From: Cryomorphaceae bacterium
GTDB lineage: Bacteria > Bacteroidota > Bacteroidia > Flavobacteriales > Schleiferiaceae
Assembly: GCA_022565745.1 (NCBI GenBank)
Contig: JAIUMB010000072.1
Span: forward strand, 1 to 11,954
Direction: 5' to 3'
DNA: 11,954 bases
In this document: positions 1-6,775 of the stretch, piece by piece
How the letters are laid out: each line of letters begins with the position of its first letter
Numbering within the stretch: position 1 is the stretch's first letter
The notes under the pieces: model-generated
The model's database searches: none
The model's input: only the letters and a program-made list of their open reading frames with translations
Told to the model about the DNA's origin: nothing
Position numbers and translations under genes: made by a program

Positions 1-75
1 CAGCAGCCCATGCAAGCGCAAGCCTCCGCGCTTGCGCCAGCACCAAAAAAAAAGCCCCCAATGCTGGAGGCTTAG
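1..75 (+). CDS. Possible C-terminal tail of an unidentified protein (partial)
   Basis: The first plus-strand frame is open from the left edge to a TAG at 73-75. It encodes a 24-residue tail rich in Gln, Ala, Pro and Lys, with a run of three lysines (AAA AAA AAG) followed by PPMLEA. Low-complexity Ala/Pro/Lys tails like this are common at the ends of real proteins, and the gene would converge on HU. The stop codon overlaps the last base of the HU terminator stem, so the two features would share DNA. No domain is visible and the family cannot be named. The stretch may equally be intergenic. Confidence 0.35.
   Translation, partial: QQPMQAQASALAPAPKKKPPMLEA
12..37. repeat. Nested GC-rich inverted repeats
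   Basis: Two perfect 8-bp inverted repeats overlap here. GCAAGCGC (12-19) pairs with GCGCTTGC (28-35), and GCGCAAGC (16-23) pairs with GCTTGCGC (30-37). Only one hairpin can form at a time. The region lies just downstream of the HU terminator on the minus strand and inside the possible plus-strand coding tail. Neither hairpin is followed by a T-run on either strand, so it is not an obvious intrinsic terminator. The symmetry could also be a by-product of repeated Ala/Gln codons. Confidence 0.4.
45..73 (-). terminator. Rho-independent terminator of the HU gene
   Basis: Read on the minus strand, AAGCCTCC (73-66) pairs with GGGGGCTT (59-52) around a 6-nt loop. This gives an 8-bp stem with one G-T pair. 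The stem runs into nine consecutive T residues (minus strand of 53-45). It begins 25 nt after the HU stop codon. The stem is GC-rich with a strong U-tract, so it fits an intrinsic terminator well. On the plus strand no T-run directly follows the hairpin, so it is less likely to stop the converging transcript. Confidence 0.8.
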
Positions 76-98
76 TCACGTTTTAAAAGTAAACGTTT

Positions 99-371
99 TT
101 AGTTCAAGCGGTTGCTTAGTTCAGAACCGGGCTTAAACTTAGCTACGTTTTTAGCAGCAATTTTAATGGTAGCACCAGTTTGTGGGTTGCGACCTTCGCG
201 TGCAGAGCGCTCAGATACTGAGAAAGTACCAAAGCCAATCAAAGAAATGCGATCGCCTTTTGACAATGCACTGCTTACGTTCTCGGTGAATGAATCAAGC
301 GCTTTCTTAGCGGCTGCTTTGCTGATGCCAGCATCAGCTGCCATAGCGTCGATGAGTTCAGATTTGTTCAT
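99..371 (-). CDS. hup: HU family DNA-binding protein
   Basis: This 90-residue protein is a standard-length HU/IHF-family histone-like protein, which binds and bends DNA as a dimer and compacts the nucleoid. The N-terminal half (1-40) is the helical dimerisation region beginning MNKSELIDAMA. The family signature GFGTF is at 46-50. The beta-arm carries R58 and the RNPQTG turn at 61-66, whose proline (P63) is the residue that intercalates into DNA in HU. The usual lysine-rich C-terminal segment (FKPG, 79-82) follows. It lies downstream of fmt on the same strand, but a 178-nt gap, its own promoter at 401-430 and its own terminator suggest largely independent, high-level transcription. The start is ATG with no clear Shine-Dalgarno, as is normal in Bacteroidota. 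The alpha/beta subtype cannot be assigned from the sequence alone. Confidence 0.97.
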   Translation of the reverse strand: MNKSELIDAMAADAGISKAAAKKALDSFTENVSSALSKGDRISLIGFGTFSVSERSAREGRNPQTGATIKIAAKNVAKFKPGSELSNRLN

Positions 372-400
372 ATCAGAAATTTTTAAGATTAATACGCCAA

Positions 401-430
401 CAAATATAAATGGAAACCCATATATAGCAA
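401..430 (-). promoter_or_regulatory. Bacteroidota-type promoter for HU
   Basis: On the minus strand, TTG (430-428) is followed by a 19-nt spacer and then TATATTTG (408-401). This matches all fixed bases of the Bacteroidota -7 element TAnnTTTG, with the known 19-21 nt spacing from the -33 TTG/TTTG element. Transcription would start at about 395-397, leaving an A/T-rich leader of roughly 25 nt before the HU ATG. The element matches and lies directly upstream of a gene usually expressed strongly. The assignment is by sequence only. Confidence 0.7.
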
Positions 431-549
431 GGGTTCTATGAGATTTTTAATGGATTTGTTGATAAAACATCACATTTGTTAATAACTGCGCTTGTTTTTC
501 AGGTGATTATACCACTTGAGAGGGCTTTTTTTTAGTAATTGTTACTGTT

Positions 550-1521
550 TTATTCGGTAGAAATAGCACCTTCAGGCAGACCATTAAGCCATTCTTTTAC
601 CAACATTTTCCGCTTTCCCTTGGGTTGAACCTCCAAAACTTCCATCATGCCGGTTGAGTTTTTTACGAACCAAGCATCTTTTTCTCTGATGTGTTCAGGG
701 GTATTTATCCCTTCGGTTAGGCCCTCGCTGATGCCAGCTTCAAGAATTGCTGTGCGGTATATTTTTAACTCCATGCCTTTTGGAGAGGTGAGCATTGTAT
801 ATGCTCCGGGATATGGCGATAGTCCGCGAATTTGATTGTGGATGTTTATGATGGGTTTGTCCCACTCAATACGCGTGTGTTCGCGAAATATCTTCGGAGC
901 CTTTTTATCGGAGCGATTTGACTGAGGTTTGGGCGCAACTTTACCCCTTGTGTAATCATCAGCTGTTTTGACCACCAATTTTGCCCCAATGCTCATCATT
1001 CTATCGTGCAACTCTCCAGCCGTTTCATTAAAGTGAATATCGAGTTTTTCTTGATAAAAAATATGCCCTTCGTCGATGCGGTCGTTGAGCAAAAACGTGG
1101 ATACTCCAGTTTCGGACTCTCCATTCATGATGGCTCTATTGATGGGGGCCGCCCCGCGATAATCGGGCAAGTAGGAGGCGTGTAAATTAAACGTTCCCAA
1201 TCTTGGTGCATTGTAGATGCCCTCGGGAAGTTTTTTAAAGGCCACCACCACGCCTAAATCGGCTTGCCAATCGCAAATGGTCTCTATGGCTTTCGGGTCA
1301 CTGGTGTTCTCCGGTGCGCATACGGGGATATTGAGTTCATCGGCTTTGATGTGTACCGCACATTTAAGCGCTTTCAGTCCTCTTCCGGCTTTTTTGGGGG
1401 GCGTGGTTAGCACGCCAACAATGTGGTATCCCGCTTCGTGAAGGGCCACGAGTGAGGCCACGGCAAAGTCTGGCGTTCCCATAAATACAATGCGGTACTT
1501 GTTTCTTTCGGTGGTGGTCAT
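550..1521 (-). CDS. fmt: Methionyl-tRNA formyltransferase
   Basis: This 323-residue protein matches the usual Fmt length of about 310-320 residues. Fmt transfers a formyl group from 10-formyl-tetrahydrofolate to Met-tRNAfMet, making the initiator tRNA in the cytoplasm. The N-terminal formyltransferase domain starts with IVFMGTPDFA (11-20). The catalytic Asn-His-Asp set is visible as N112 and H114 in FNLHAS and D150 in DRIDEGH, and the folate-binding SYLPDYRGAAPI segment is at 116-127. The C-terminal tRNA-binding domain starts near 208 and contains IRGLSPYPGAYT (231-242). Its ATG overlaps the recQ TGA by 4 nt (ATGA), so translation is probably coupled to recQ. It is the last tightly linked gene of the minus-strand block. 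No clear terminator follows it, so some transcripts may continue into HU. Confidence 0.97.
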   Translation of the reverse strand: MTTTERNKYRIVFMGTPDFAVASLVALHEAGYHIVGVLTTPPKKAGRGLKALKCAVHIKADELNIPVCAPENTSDPKAIETICDWQADLGVVVAFKKLPEGIYNAPRLGTFNLHASYLPDYRGAAPINRAIMNGESETGVSTFLLNDRIDEGHIFYQEKLDIHFNETAGELHDRMMSIGAKLVVKTADDYTRGKVAPKPQSNRSDKKAPKIFREHTRIEWDKPIINIHNQIRGLSPYPGAYTMLTSPKGMELKIYRTAILEAGISEGLTEGINTPEHIREKDAWFVKNSTGMMEVLEVQPKGKRKMLVKEWLNGLPEGAISTE

Positions 1522-3410
1522 ATCAATTCTATTTGTCCTTTTTCGTTTCGTTTGACGATGTTTTTTAACAGCAGCTCATCTACAGCACTTCTCAATTGCT
1601 CTATTCGGGCTACATTCATTTGGTCGGCAATGGTGCGTAAATCAGCCGAAGGGTTGTTTTTAAGCCATGTCAAAAGTGCTTCGGTGTCGACATTCTTTTC
1701 GGCTTGTCGCTTTCTACATACATCGCATAGTCCGCAGGGCTCTTCTCGCTGTTCTCCAAAATAAGCCAATAATGTATGTGCCCTGCATCGCCGACTTTCT
1801 TCCAAATATTCAATCATGGCTTCAACCCGATCCTTACGAGCATTGGTATACACGCTGTATGTTTTCCGATTGATGCGCAGGTCTTTTTCCCTAACGCGCC
1901 CAAAGGTAAAGATAATGGCGGGTTTTCCCGTTGATGCGTGATAGGACAATAGCTTTTTTTGATGCAGTTGCTTGAGGGTTTGCTTGACGTCAAATAAGCC
2001 CACACCGCTGCGGTCAGCCAAATCACTCTCTCTTATCTTGCGATAATCAATGTGCAAGGCCTCGTACATGCGCAACATGGTTTTAATTACGGAGGCGCTT
2101 TTTTCATTCCGCAAGCTTTCGCTGTATAAATGTGTTGGCGAACAAAGAATTTTAAGTCTGGAATGCTCCCAAAAACTTTCACTCAAATTCAATATGCCTT
2201 CGCGCTCCATGACCTTGATGGCTTCGTGTGCCTTGCCTTCGTGTATTTTGTGCTTGCGGGTAAACTCAAACAGGTCAAAGGCATAAGGCCTTCCCGCCCC
2301 AGCCCCAAAGGCAATGCCTAAGTATCGGTTCAGTTGATCGTAAATGGTTTGTACTTCTTCTACGGTGGGAATGCCCGATAGATGTTTGCGTTTTAATATG
2401 CCAATATCGCCCTTGGCACTGAGCATAACTCCCCAAGCCTGATGTCCATCGCGACCGCCTCGACCTGCCTCTTGAAAGTACTCTTCGGGGCTGGGTGGGG
2501 CTTCTAAGTGGATGACCAATCTCACATCGGGCTTATCGATGCCCATCCCAAATGCATTGGTGGCCACCATTACCCGAATGCGGTTTTTCATCCATGCATC
2601 CTGATTTTCACTTCGCTCTCTTGGAGCCATTCCAGCGTGATAGGGAAGTGCCGGTATGCGATTCTTGTTTAATATGTCGGCCAACTCCTGGGTGCGTTTG
2701 CGACTCCTTGCGTAGACAATGCCGCAGCCGGGCATCTTGTTGAAGATGTTTATCAGGTGCTTGTACTTGTCGTCGGTGTAGTAAACGGAGTAGGTGAGCT
2801 TGGGCCGGTAGAAGCTTTTTTGAAAGACATTCTTTTTCTTAAAGGCCAAAGAATCTTGTATGTCGTCCACCACTTGGGGCGTTGCGGTGGCGGTCAATGC
2901 CATTACCGGAACGTCTTGGCCAACGATGTCCCTCAATTCGGCGATTTTACGGTAGGGCGGACGAAAGTCGTGGCCCCACTGACTGATACAGTGCGCTTCA
3001 TCCACCGCAATCATGGAGACATTGGTGTTTTCCATTCTCTGAATAAACCCTGTGGATTGAAGGCGCTCTGGAGACACGTACACCAATTTATAAGCGCCGG
3101 ATACCATGTTGTCCAATGCAATTTCCAACTGCTTAGGTCGCCATTCAGAGTGTATGGCAATTGCCGTTATGCCGTTGCGCTTGAGGTGTTGTACCTGGTC
3201 GTTCATCAGGGCAATTAAGGGCGATACCACAATGGTGATGCCTTCCATGCACATGGCTGGTACTTGATAGCACAGCGATTTCCCCCCACCGGTAGGCAGC
3301 AGGGCCATGGTGTCTTTTCCGGCCAAAATCGATTGAATGATGTCTTCTTGTAATGGCCGAAACGCATCAAATCCCCAATACGTTTTGAGTATTTTGTGTG
3401 GATCTTCCAT
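1518..3410 (-). CDS. recQ: RecQ-family ATP-dependent DNA helicase, short form without HRDC
   Basis: This 630-residue superfamily 2 helicase should unwind DNA 3'-to-5' in recombination and repair. Visible motifs in order are the Q-region FRPLQ (17-21), Walker A LPTGGGKS (38-45), the DEAH box (137-140), the aromatic-rich loop CISQWGHDFRPPY (141-153), motif III TATAT (173-177), GMGIDKPDVR (288-297) and motif VI QEAGRGGRDG (313-322). The RQC zinc site is C542, C559, C562 and C565. The C terminus (about 575-630) is helical and basic, looks like a small winged-helix remnant, and carries no HRDC domain. E. coli RecQ (about 610 residues) has HRDC, and many Bacteroidota also carry a longer RecQ of about 700 residues or more. 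This may therefore be a second, shorter paralogue. Its start overlaps the upstream ATPase stop by 1 nt (TAATG), and its stop overlaps fmt. Confidence 0.95.
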   Translation of the reverse strand: MEDPHKILKTYWGFDAFRPLQEDIIQSILAGKDTMALLPTGGGKSLCYQVPAMCMEGITIVVSPLIALMNDQVQHLKRNGITAIAIHSEWRPKQLEIALDNMVSGAYKLVYVSPERLQSTGFIQRMENTNVSMIAVDEAHCISQWGHDFRPPYRKIAELRDIVGQDVPVMALTATATPQVVDDIQDSLAFKKKNVFQKSFYRPKLTYSVYYTDDKYKHLINIFNKMPGCGIVYARSRKRTQELADILNKNRIPALPYHAGMAPRERSENQDAWMKNRIRVMVATNAFGMGIDKPDVRLVIHLEAPPSPEEYFQEAGRGGRDGHQAWGVMLSAKGDIGILKRKHLSGIPTVEEVQTIYDQLNRYLGIAFGAGAGRPYAFDLFEFTRKHKIHEGKAHEAIKVMEREGILNLSESFWEHSRLKILCSPTHLYSESLRNEKSASVIKTMLRMYEALHIDYRKIRESDLADRSGVGLFDVKQTLKQLHQKKLLSYHASTGKPAIIFTFGRVREKDLRINRKTYSVYTNARKDRVEAMIEYLEESRRCRAHTLLAYFGEQREEPCGLCDVCRKRQAEKNVDTEALLTWLKNNPSADLRTIADQMNVARIEQLRSAVDELLLKNIVKRNEKGQIELI

Positions 3411-3952
3411 TAAAGGTGTTTTTTGATGTGGTCCACGACAAATGCAGCGCGCTCCTCTACACTTACTTCTGGCAATACTATAGGACGGTAACCCCGATGG
3501 TGATAAGCGCTTATTAGTGCTTCATCTACCCGCAGCGATTGTGCCCAATCTTCTCGTCTCTGTTCGTCGTTTACAAAGATATCCGGCCATGGTCGTGCAA
3601 TAAATACGAGATCATAACGCATGTTTTCCAGTTGCTGCTCCCAAGCATCGCTGATGGCCGATTGATTCAATTCTTCATAGGCGACTATATCCACCAATGA
3701 GCGATCATAGAAATTCCAGCCGGGATTCGCCTGGACAAATTGTTCCTCTCGACGTTGCCATACGAGATTAGAAAAGGCCGCTAAGTTTTGCCAAGGCGTG
3801 ATGTCTAGGTTATTGTCGATAGACGTTTGTATAATGTCTCGTGAAATTTCCGGAAAACAGCGATAACCCATGTCACCAAGGTGATGGATCAAGGTGGTTT
3901 TTCCACTTGATGGACTTCCGGTAAGTACGATGCGTAAGGTCTTTTGATTCAT
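3410..3952 (-). CDS. AAA_28 / NadR-like P-loop ATPase or nucleotide kinase
   Basis: This is a 180-residue cytoplasmic P-loop protein of the AAA_28 family (NadR/Ttd14-like). Walker A is GSPSSGKT (12-19). PEISRDII (34-41) and FYDRSLVDIVAYE (81-93) match the conserved segments expected downstream in this family, where the DRSLVD aspartate is a likely Walker-B or substrate-contact residue. RPWPDIF (120-126) is followed by an Arg-rich lid-like stretch (QRRED, 131-135). NadR members phosphorylate nicotinamide riboside, but most AAA_28 proteins have no known substrate and none should be assumed here. I chose the ATG at 3952. A TTG 18 nt upstream is in frame but would overlap the glycosyltransferase gene. 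With the ATG, only 2 nt separate it from the upstream stop, and the gene ends in a 1-nt overlap with recQ. It is clearly part of the operon. Confidence 0.85.
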   Translation of the reverse strand: MNQKTLRIVLTGSPSSGKTTLIHHLGDMGYRCFPEISRDIIQTSIDNNLDITPWQNLAAFSNLVWQRREEQFVQANPGWNFYDRSLVDIVAYEELNQSAISDAWEQQLENMRYDLVFIARPWPDIFVNDEQRREDWAQSLRVDEALISAYHHRGYRPIVLPEVSVEERAAFVVDHIKKHL

Positions 3953-3954
3953 AG

Positions 3955-5979
3955 TTATAGAGGAAACCAATAGCGTTGTATGATGTCTACATTGTGCTTG
4001 TAAATGTACTCGGGTAATTCACCGTCATCAAAGACTTTTGGTTGATAACCCTTTTGTAAGAGGTGTATAATGTCTTCTTCTGAAAGCATTCTGTCGTAAG
4101 CAGCAGCGGCATCGGTAAAGAACATGAGCGGTACGTTGTCAAATGTTTTACTGTGAAAAAACACGTCTTTATCCGTTGTTGTTTGGGCCAGTTCGCGAAA
4201 CAAATCAACGGTGAGCATGCGGTGTTTGTACATGTCGTCGGCGTTCTTTCTCCATATCGTATGTCGCGTTTGAATGGCTTTGTAGTTGAGCGATTTCCAG
4301 CCAATGTATCCGCTGATGCCAACAATAAACAAGGTCTGAATCAATGTGGCCTTGGGCAGCTTGGGGTTAATGATTACGATGTTGAACAAATGAATGGCCA
4401 GCTGCGCAAATGCCAACATGTGCAATGCAATGATCATATAGGTGAACGAGGGCATTTTCGTTTGAGAGAGGGTAAAGACCAAGTACACCACCACGCCCCA
4501 TGTAACAACGGCAATTTTGAGTCGACGATCATTGATTTTTTTTACGAATAAGTACCAACCAAGCAAGAGCAACAAAAACGGAATGCCTATGTGCTTTTGA
4601 CTCATGCTAAAGTGATACAACCAATTCCCTTGGTGCTGTTCTACGGCGCTTCTGATGTGTGCCGTATTGTAGAACATTTCGTGTTTGGCCAATTCTGGAA
4701 ATGCCGTAAAGGTGTAGATCTGCCAAGGTAAGACCACTATGCAGGTTACCAGTAACGCAGCGACTAAGTGTGCGTAATGCCCAATGGAGCGACGATTGTT
4801 GTCCAAAATAAGGGCCACGCCCCAACCTGCGTATACGAGCATGCCCGGCAGCCACTTCACCATGATGGCTCCCCCGGCCAATGCACCGGTCAATAAGGCC
4901 CAGGATAAGGGCTTGCCTTTGGAAATGTAAATGACCCAGCTCAGCAAACTGGCGGTGACGTAAAACATAAACGCAACATCGTTGTGGTCGGTGCTCAAAT
5001 ACCCGTTCATAAGTTGCAAGCCATAATTGCCAAACGCAAAGAAAAAGGCGGCAAAGAATCCCGTTTGCTTGTCGACCAAGCGTTTGCCAAGAAAATAAAT
5101 CATCACGACTACAGCCGTAGACATCAAAACAGACGGCAAGCGCAAAGCCATAACACCCACGCCAAAGGCCTTCATGCTCAACGCCATCTGCCAAAGAAAA
5201 AGGGGCTGTTTGTGTAACCAAATATGACCTTCAATCCAACTTAGCTCTGGATATGGCAAAACCGGGTTGGCATACAACATGGGTCTAAAGGGCTGTTGCA
5301 TCATGTTTTTGGCCACCAATGCGTGAAACTGCTCATCCCATAAATGAAGATATTCGGCAACGGCCGCCATAAAGAGTCTGAGCGTTAATGCACCAAGCAA
5401 CAACAACCATACGGCATACCTTTTTTTATTCATGAAGGCCAATAAGGATAAGAGCAGTAGCGCAATGCCCGTAAACAACACGGCGTTTTGCCTGACGGAT
5501 AAACTCGATTTGAGTTTGTAGGGTAGGGTGGGCTCTAAAGTAAATATGCCAGCGTCGTCTTCATTGCCACGACTGATGTATACAAACTGGTCAGACTCAA
5601 CAGCAAAATAACGACCATCTTTTGTCCCCAACAGATACTTACCGGCTTCCTTTTCTATCAGTCGAAATGTTTGCGGATTATCATTGTTTTCCGTGCCTTG
5701 AAGGCTATTGTACTCGGCGTTAATGCTTAAATACATGCCGTTATACCCCTTTATTGTAACCGTTTCATTGTCGAGATGCTCAAGGGTGAAAACCTCCCAG
5801 TCTCTAACTTCCGGTTTGTACGCTTTTACAAAGTAATCTAAGGTCGGATTTAAACTTAAGTAATTGCCATTATCCGCTTTGATGTGGACAATGGTTTGCT
5901 TGGCCATAGCCGATATTGGCAGCAAAACAGCCACAGACAACAGCAAACGTTTTATCAAAGCTAAGGTTTTCAGAAACAT
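3955..5979 (-). CDS. ArnT/PMT-like GT-C glycosyltransferase with an N-terminal beta-trefoil domain
   Basis: This 674-residue inner-membrane protein probably transfers a sugar from a polyprenyl-phosphate donor on the periplasmic side. Residues 1-26 form a signal sequence ending AMA. Residues about 33-150 contain three similar units with NG/DG turns at G38, G81 and G122 and F-T/R-L endings at 61-66, 103-109 and 144-149, typical of a fascin-like beta-trefoil. A helix (about 165-182) and a basic K185-K186-R187 turn lead to the GT-C core. Core motifs are WDEQFH with acidic residues D215 and E216, HKQPLFLW (256-263), STDHND (329-334) and KWLPG (about 375-379), all resembling the ArnT/PMT_2 pattern. 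The C terminus is soluble. An ATG 126 nt upstream adds a non-hydrophobic stretch, so I prefer the ATG at 5979 that begins the signal peptide. A partial -7-like box (TACTTTAG, minus strand of 6019-6012) lies upstream. The acceptor and donor sugar are unknown. Confidence 0.85.
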   Translation of the reverse strand: MFLKTLALIKRLLLSVAVLLPISAMAKQTIVHIKADNGNYLSLNPTLDYFVKAYKPEVRDWEVFTLEHLDNETVTIKGYNGMYLSINAEYNSLQGTENNDNPQTFRLIEKEAGKYLLGTKDGRYFAVESDQFVYISRGNEDDAGIFTLEPTLPYKLKSSLSVRQNAVLFTGIALLLLSLLAFMNKKRYAVWLLLLGALTLRLFMAAVAEYLHLWDEQFHALVAKNMMQQPFRPMLYANPVLPYPELSWIEGHIWLHKQPLFLWQMALSMKAFGVGVMALRLPSVLMSTAVVVMIYFLGKRLVDKQTGFFAAFFFAFGNYGLQLMNGYLSTDHNDVAFMFYVTASLLSWVIYISKGKPLSWALLTGALAGGAIMVKWLPGMLVYAGWGVALILDNNRRSIGHYAHLVAALLVTCIVVLPWQIYTFTAFPELAKHEMFYNTAHIRSAVEQHQGNWLYHFSMSQKHIGIPFLLLLLGWYLFVKKINDRRLKIAVVTWGVVVYLVFTLSQTKMPSFTYMIIALHMLAFAQLAIHLFNIVIINPKLPKATLIQTLFIVGISGYIGWKSLNYKAIQTRHTIWRKNADDMYKHRMLTVDLFRELAQTTTDKDVFFHSKTFDNVPLMFFTDAAAAYDRMLSEEDIIHLLQKGYQPKVFDDGELPEYIYKHNVDIIQRYWFPL

Positions 5980-6112
5980 TTGTAGAATAAGGGGGTTCTC
6001 AAAGTGCGCTGCTAAAGTAGCACATGTCAAGCAATGAGCGATGCCGAGAAAATGGTTTTGTACGGGTTGGTCGTGCTGAATGAAAATCACTCCTTCATCG
6101 TACATTTGTGCA

Positions 6113-6775
6113 ATGCTAAAAAAATGGATATTTACTTTTGTTGTCTTGAGTGGTTTTGCAGTGCATTTGCAAGCTCAAGATTTGCGTATAGCGGTGTTGA
6201 AATACAGTGGTGGAGGTGATTGGTATGCCAATCCCACATCATTGCCCAATCTAATAGCCTATTGCAATGAGCACATCAACACCAAAATACATCCCGATAA
6301 TGAAGTGGTTGAGCCCGGCTCACCGCAAATATTTTTGTACCCTTTTGTGCATATGACGGGACACGGTAACGTGGTGTTTTCCTCCGAAGAGGCCGATAAT
6401 CTTCGCGCGTACATGTTAGCGGGCGGGTTTTTACACATCGACGATAACTACGGAATGGACAAGTACGTTCGCCCCGAAATTAAGCGCATTTTTCCCGATA
6501 AGGAATTGGTGCTACTCGACCCGTCTCACCCCATATTTTCGGTGGTTTACGATTTTCCTCAAGGGCTGCCAAAAATTCACGAACACGATGGATTACCCCC
6601 TCAGGCCTTTGGGGTGTTTGACGGCGATAGATTGATGTTGCTGTACACCTACGAGTCTGACTTGGGCAATGGCTGGGAAGACCCCGATGTACACAACGAC
6701 CCCGAACACATTCGCCAAAAAGCCATGCGCATGGGAGCCAATATCATCCAATACGTGTTTCATGGCGCCAAGTGA
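6113..6775 (+). CDS. Exported DUF4159 domain protein
   Basis: This 220-residue protein starts with a signal peptide, MLKKWIFTFVVLSGFAVHLQA, and cleavage after A21 is likely. The mature part is a single DUF4159 domain, a family related in fold to class I glutamine-amidotransferase-like proteins. Recognisable segments are KYSGGGDWYAN (30-40), MTGHG (81-85), GGFLHIDDNYG (104-114) and SHPIF (138-142). The classic Cys-His-Glu triad of an active amidotransferase is not evident, so it is more likely a binding protein than an enzyme. An in-frame ATG 33 nt upstream is rejected because it would place non-hydrophobic residues before the signal sequence. It is divergent from the GT-C gene, and its stop overlaps the methyltransferase start by 14 nt. 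The family is widespread in Bacteroidota but has no established function. Confidence 0.9.
   Translation: MLKKWIFTFVVLSGFAVHLQAQDLRIAVLKYSGGGDWYANPTSLPNLIAYCNEHINTKIHPDNEVVEPGSPQIFLYPFVHMTGHGNVVFSSEEADNLRAYMLAGGFLHIDDNYGMDKYVRPEIKRIFPDKELVLLDPSHPIFSVVYDFPQGLPKIHEHDGLPPQAFGVFDGDRLMLLYTYESDLGNGWEDPDVHNDPEHIRQKAMRMGANIIQYVFHGAK

Noticed and set aside
534..546. Small inverted repeat AGTAA-TTG-TTACT after fmt
   Set aside because: The stem is five A/T-rich base pairs and on the fmt strand is followed by A residues, so it is not a credible terminator.
2757..3218. Open frame on the plus strand antisense to recQ
   Set aside because: It lies opposite a strongly conserved helicase gene and has no recognisable domain.
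3953..3970. TTG start for the AAA_28 protein
   Set aside because: It adds six residues that overlap the glycosyltransferase end; the ATG at 3952 gives a normal N terminus directly before the P-loop.
5980..6105. Upstream ATG for the GT-C protein
   Set aside because: It adds 42 non-hydrophobic residues before a clear signal peptide and would overlap the DUF4159 coding start.
6101..6108. TACATTTG, a perfect -7 promoter element for DUF4159
   Set aside because: No -33 TTG/TTTG at 19-21 nt upstream, and transcription would begin at the start codon itself; a leaderless transcript is possible but unsupported.
6669..6761. Upstream extension of the methyltransferase reading frame
   Set aside because: It lies wholly inside the DUF4159 gene in another frame and encodes residues with no family resemblance; the ATG at 6762 fits the domain start.
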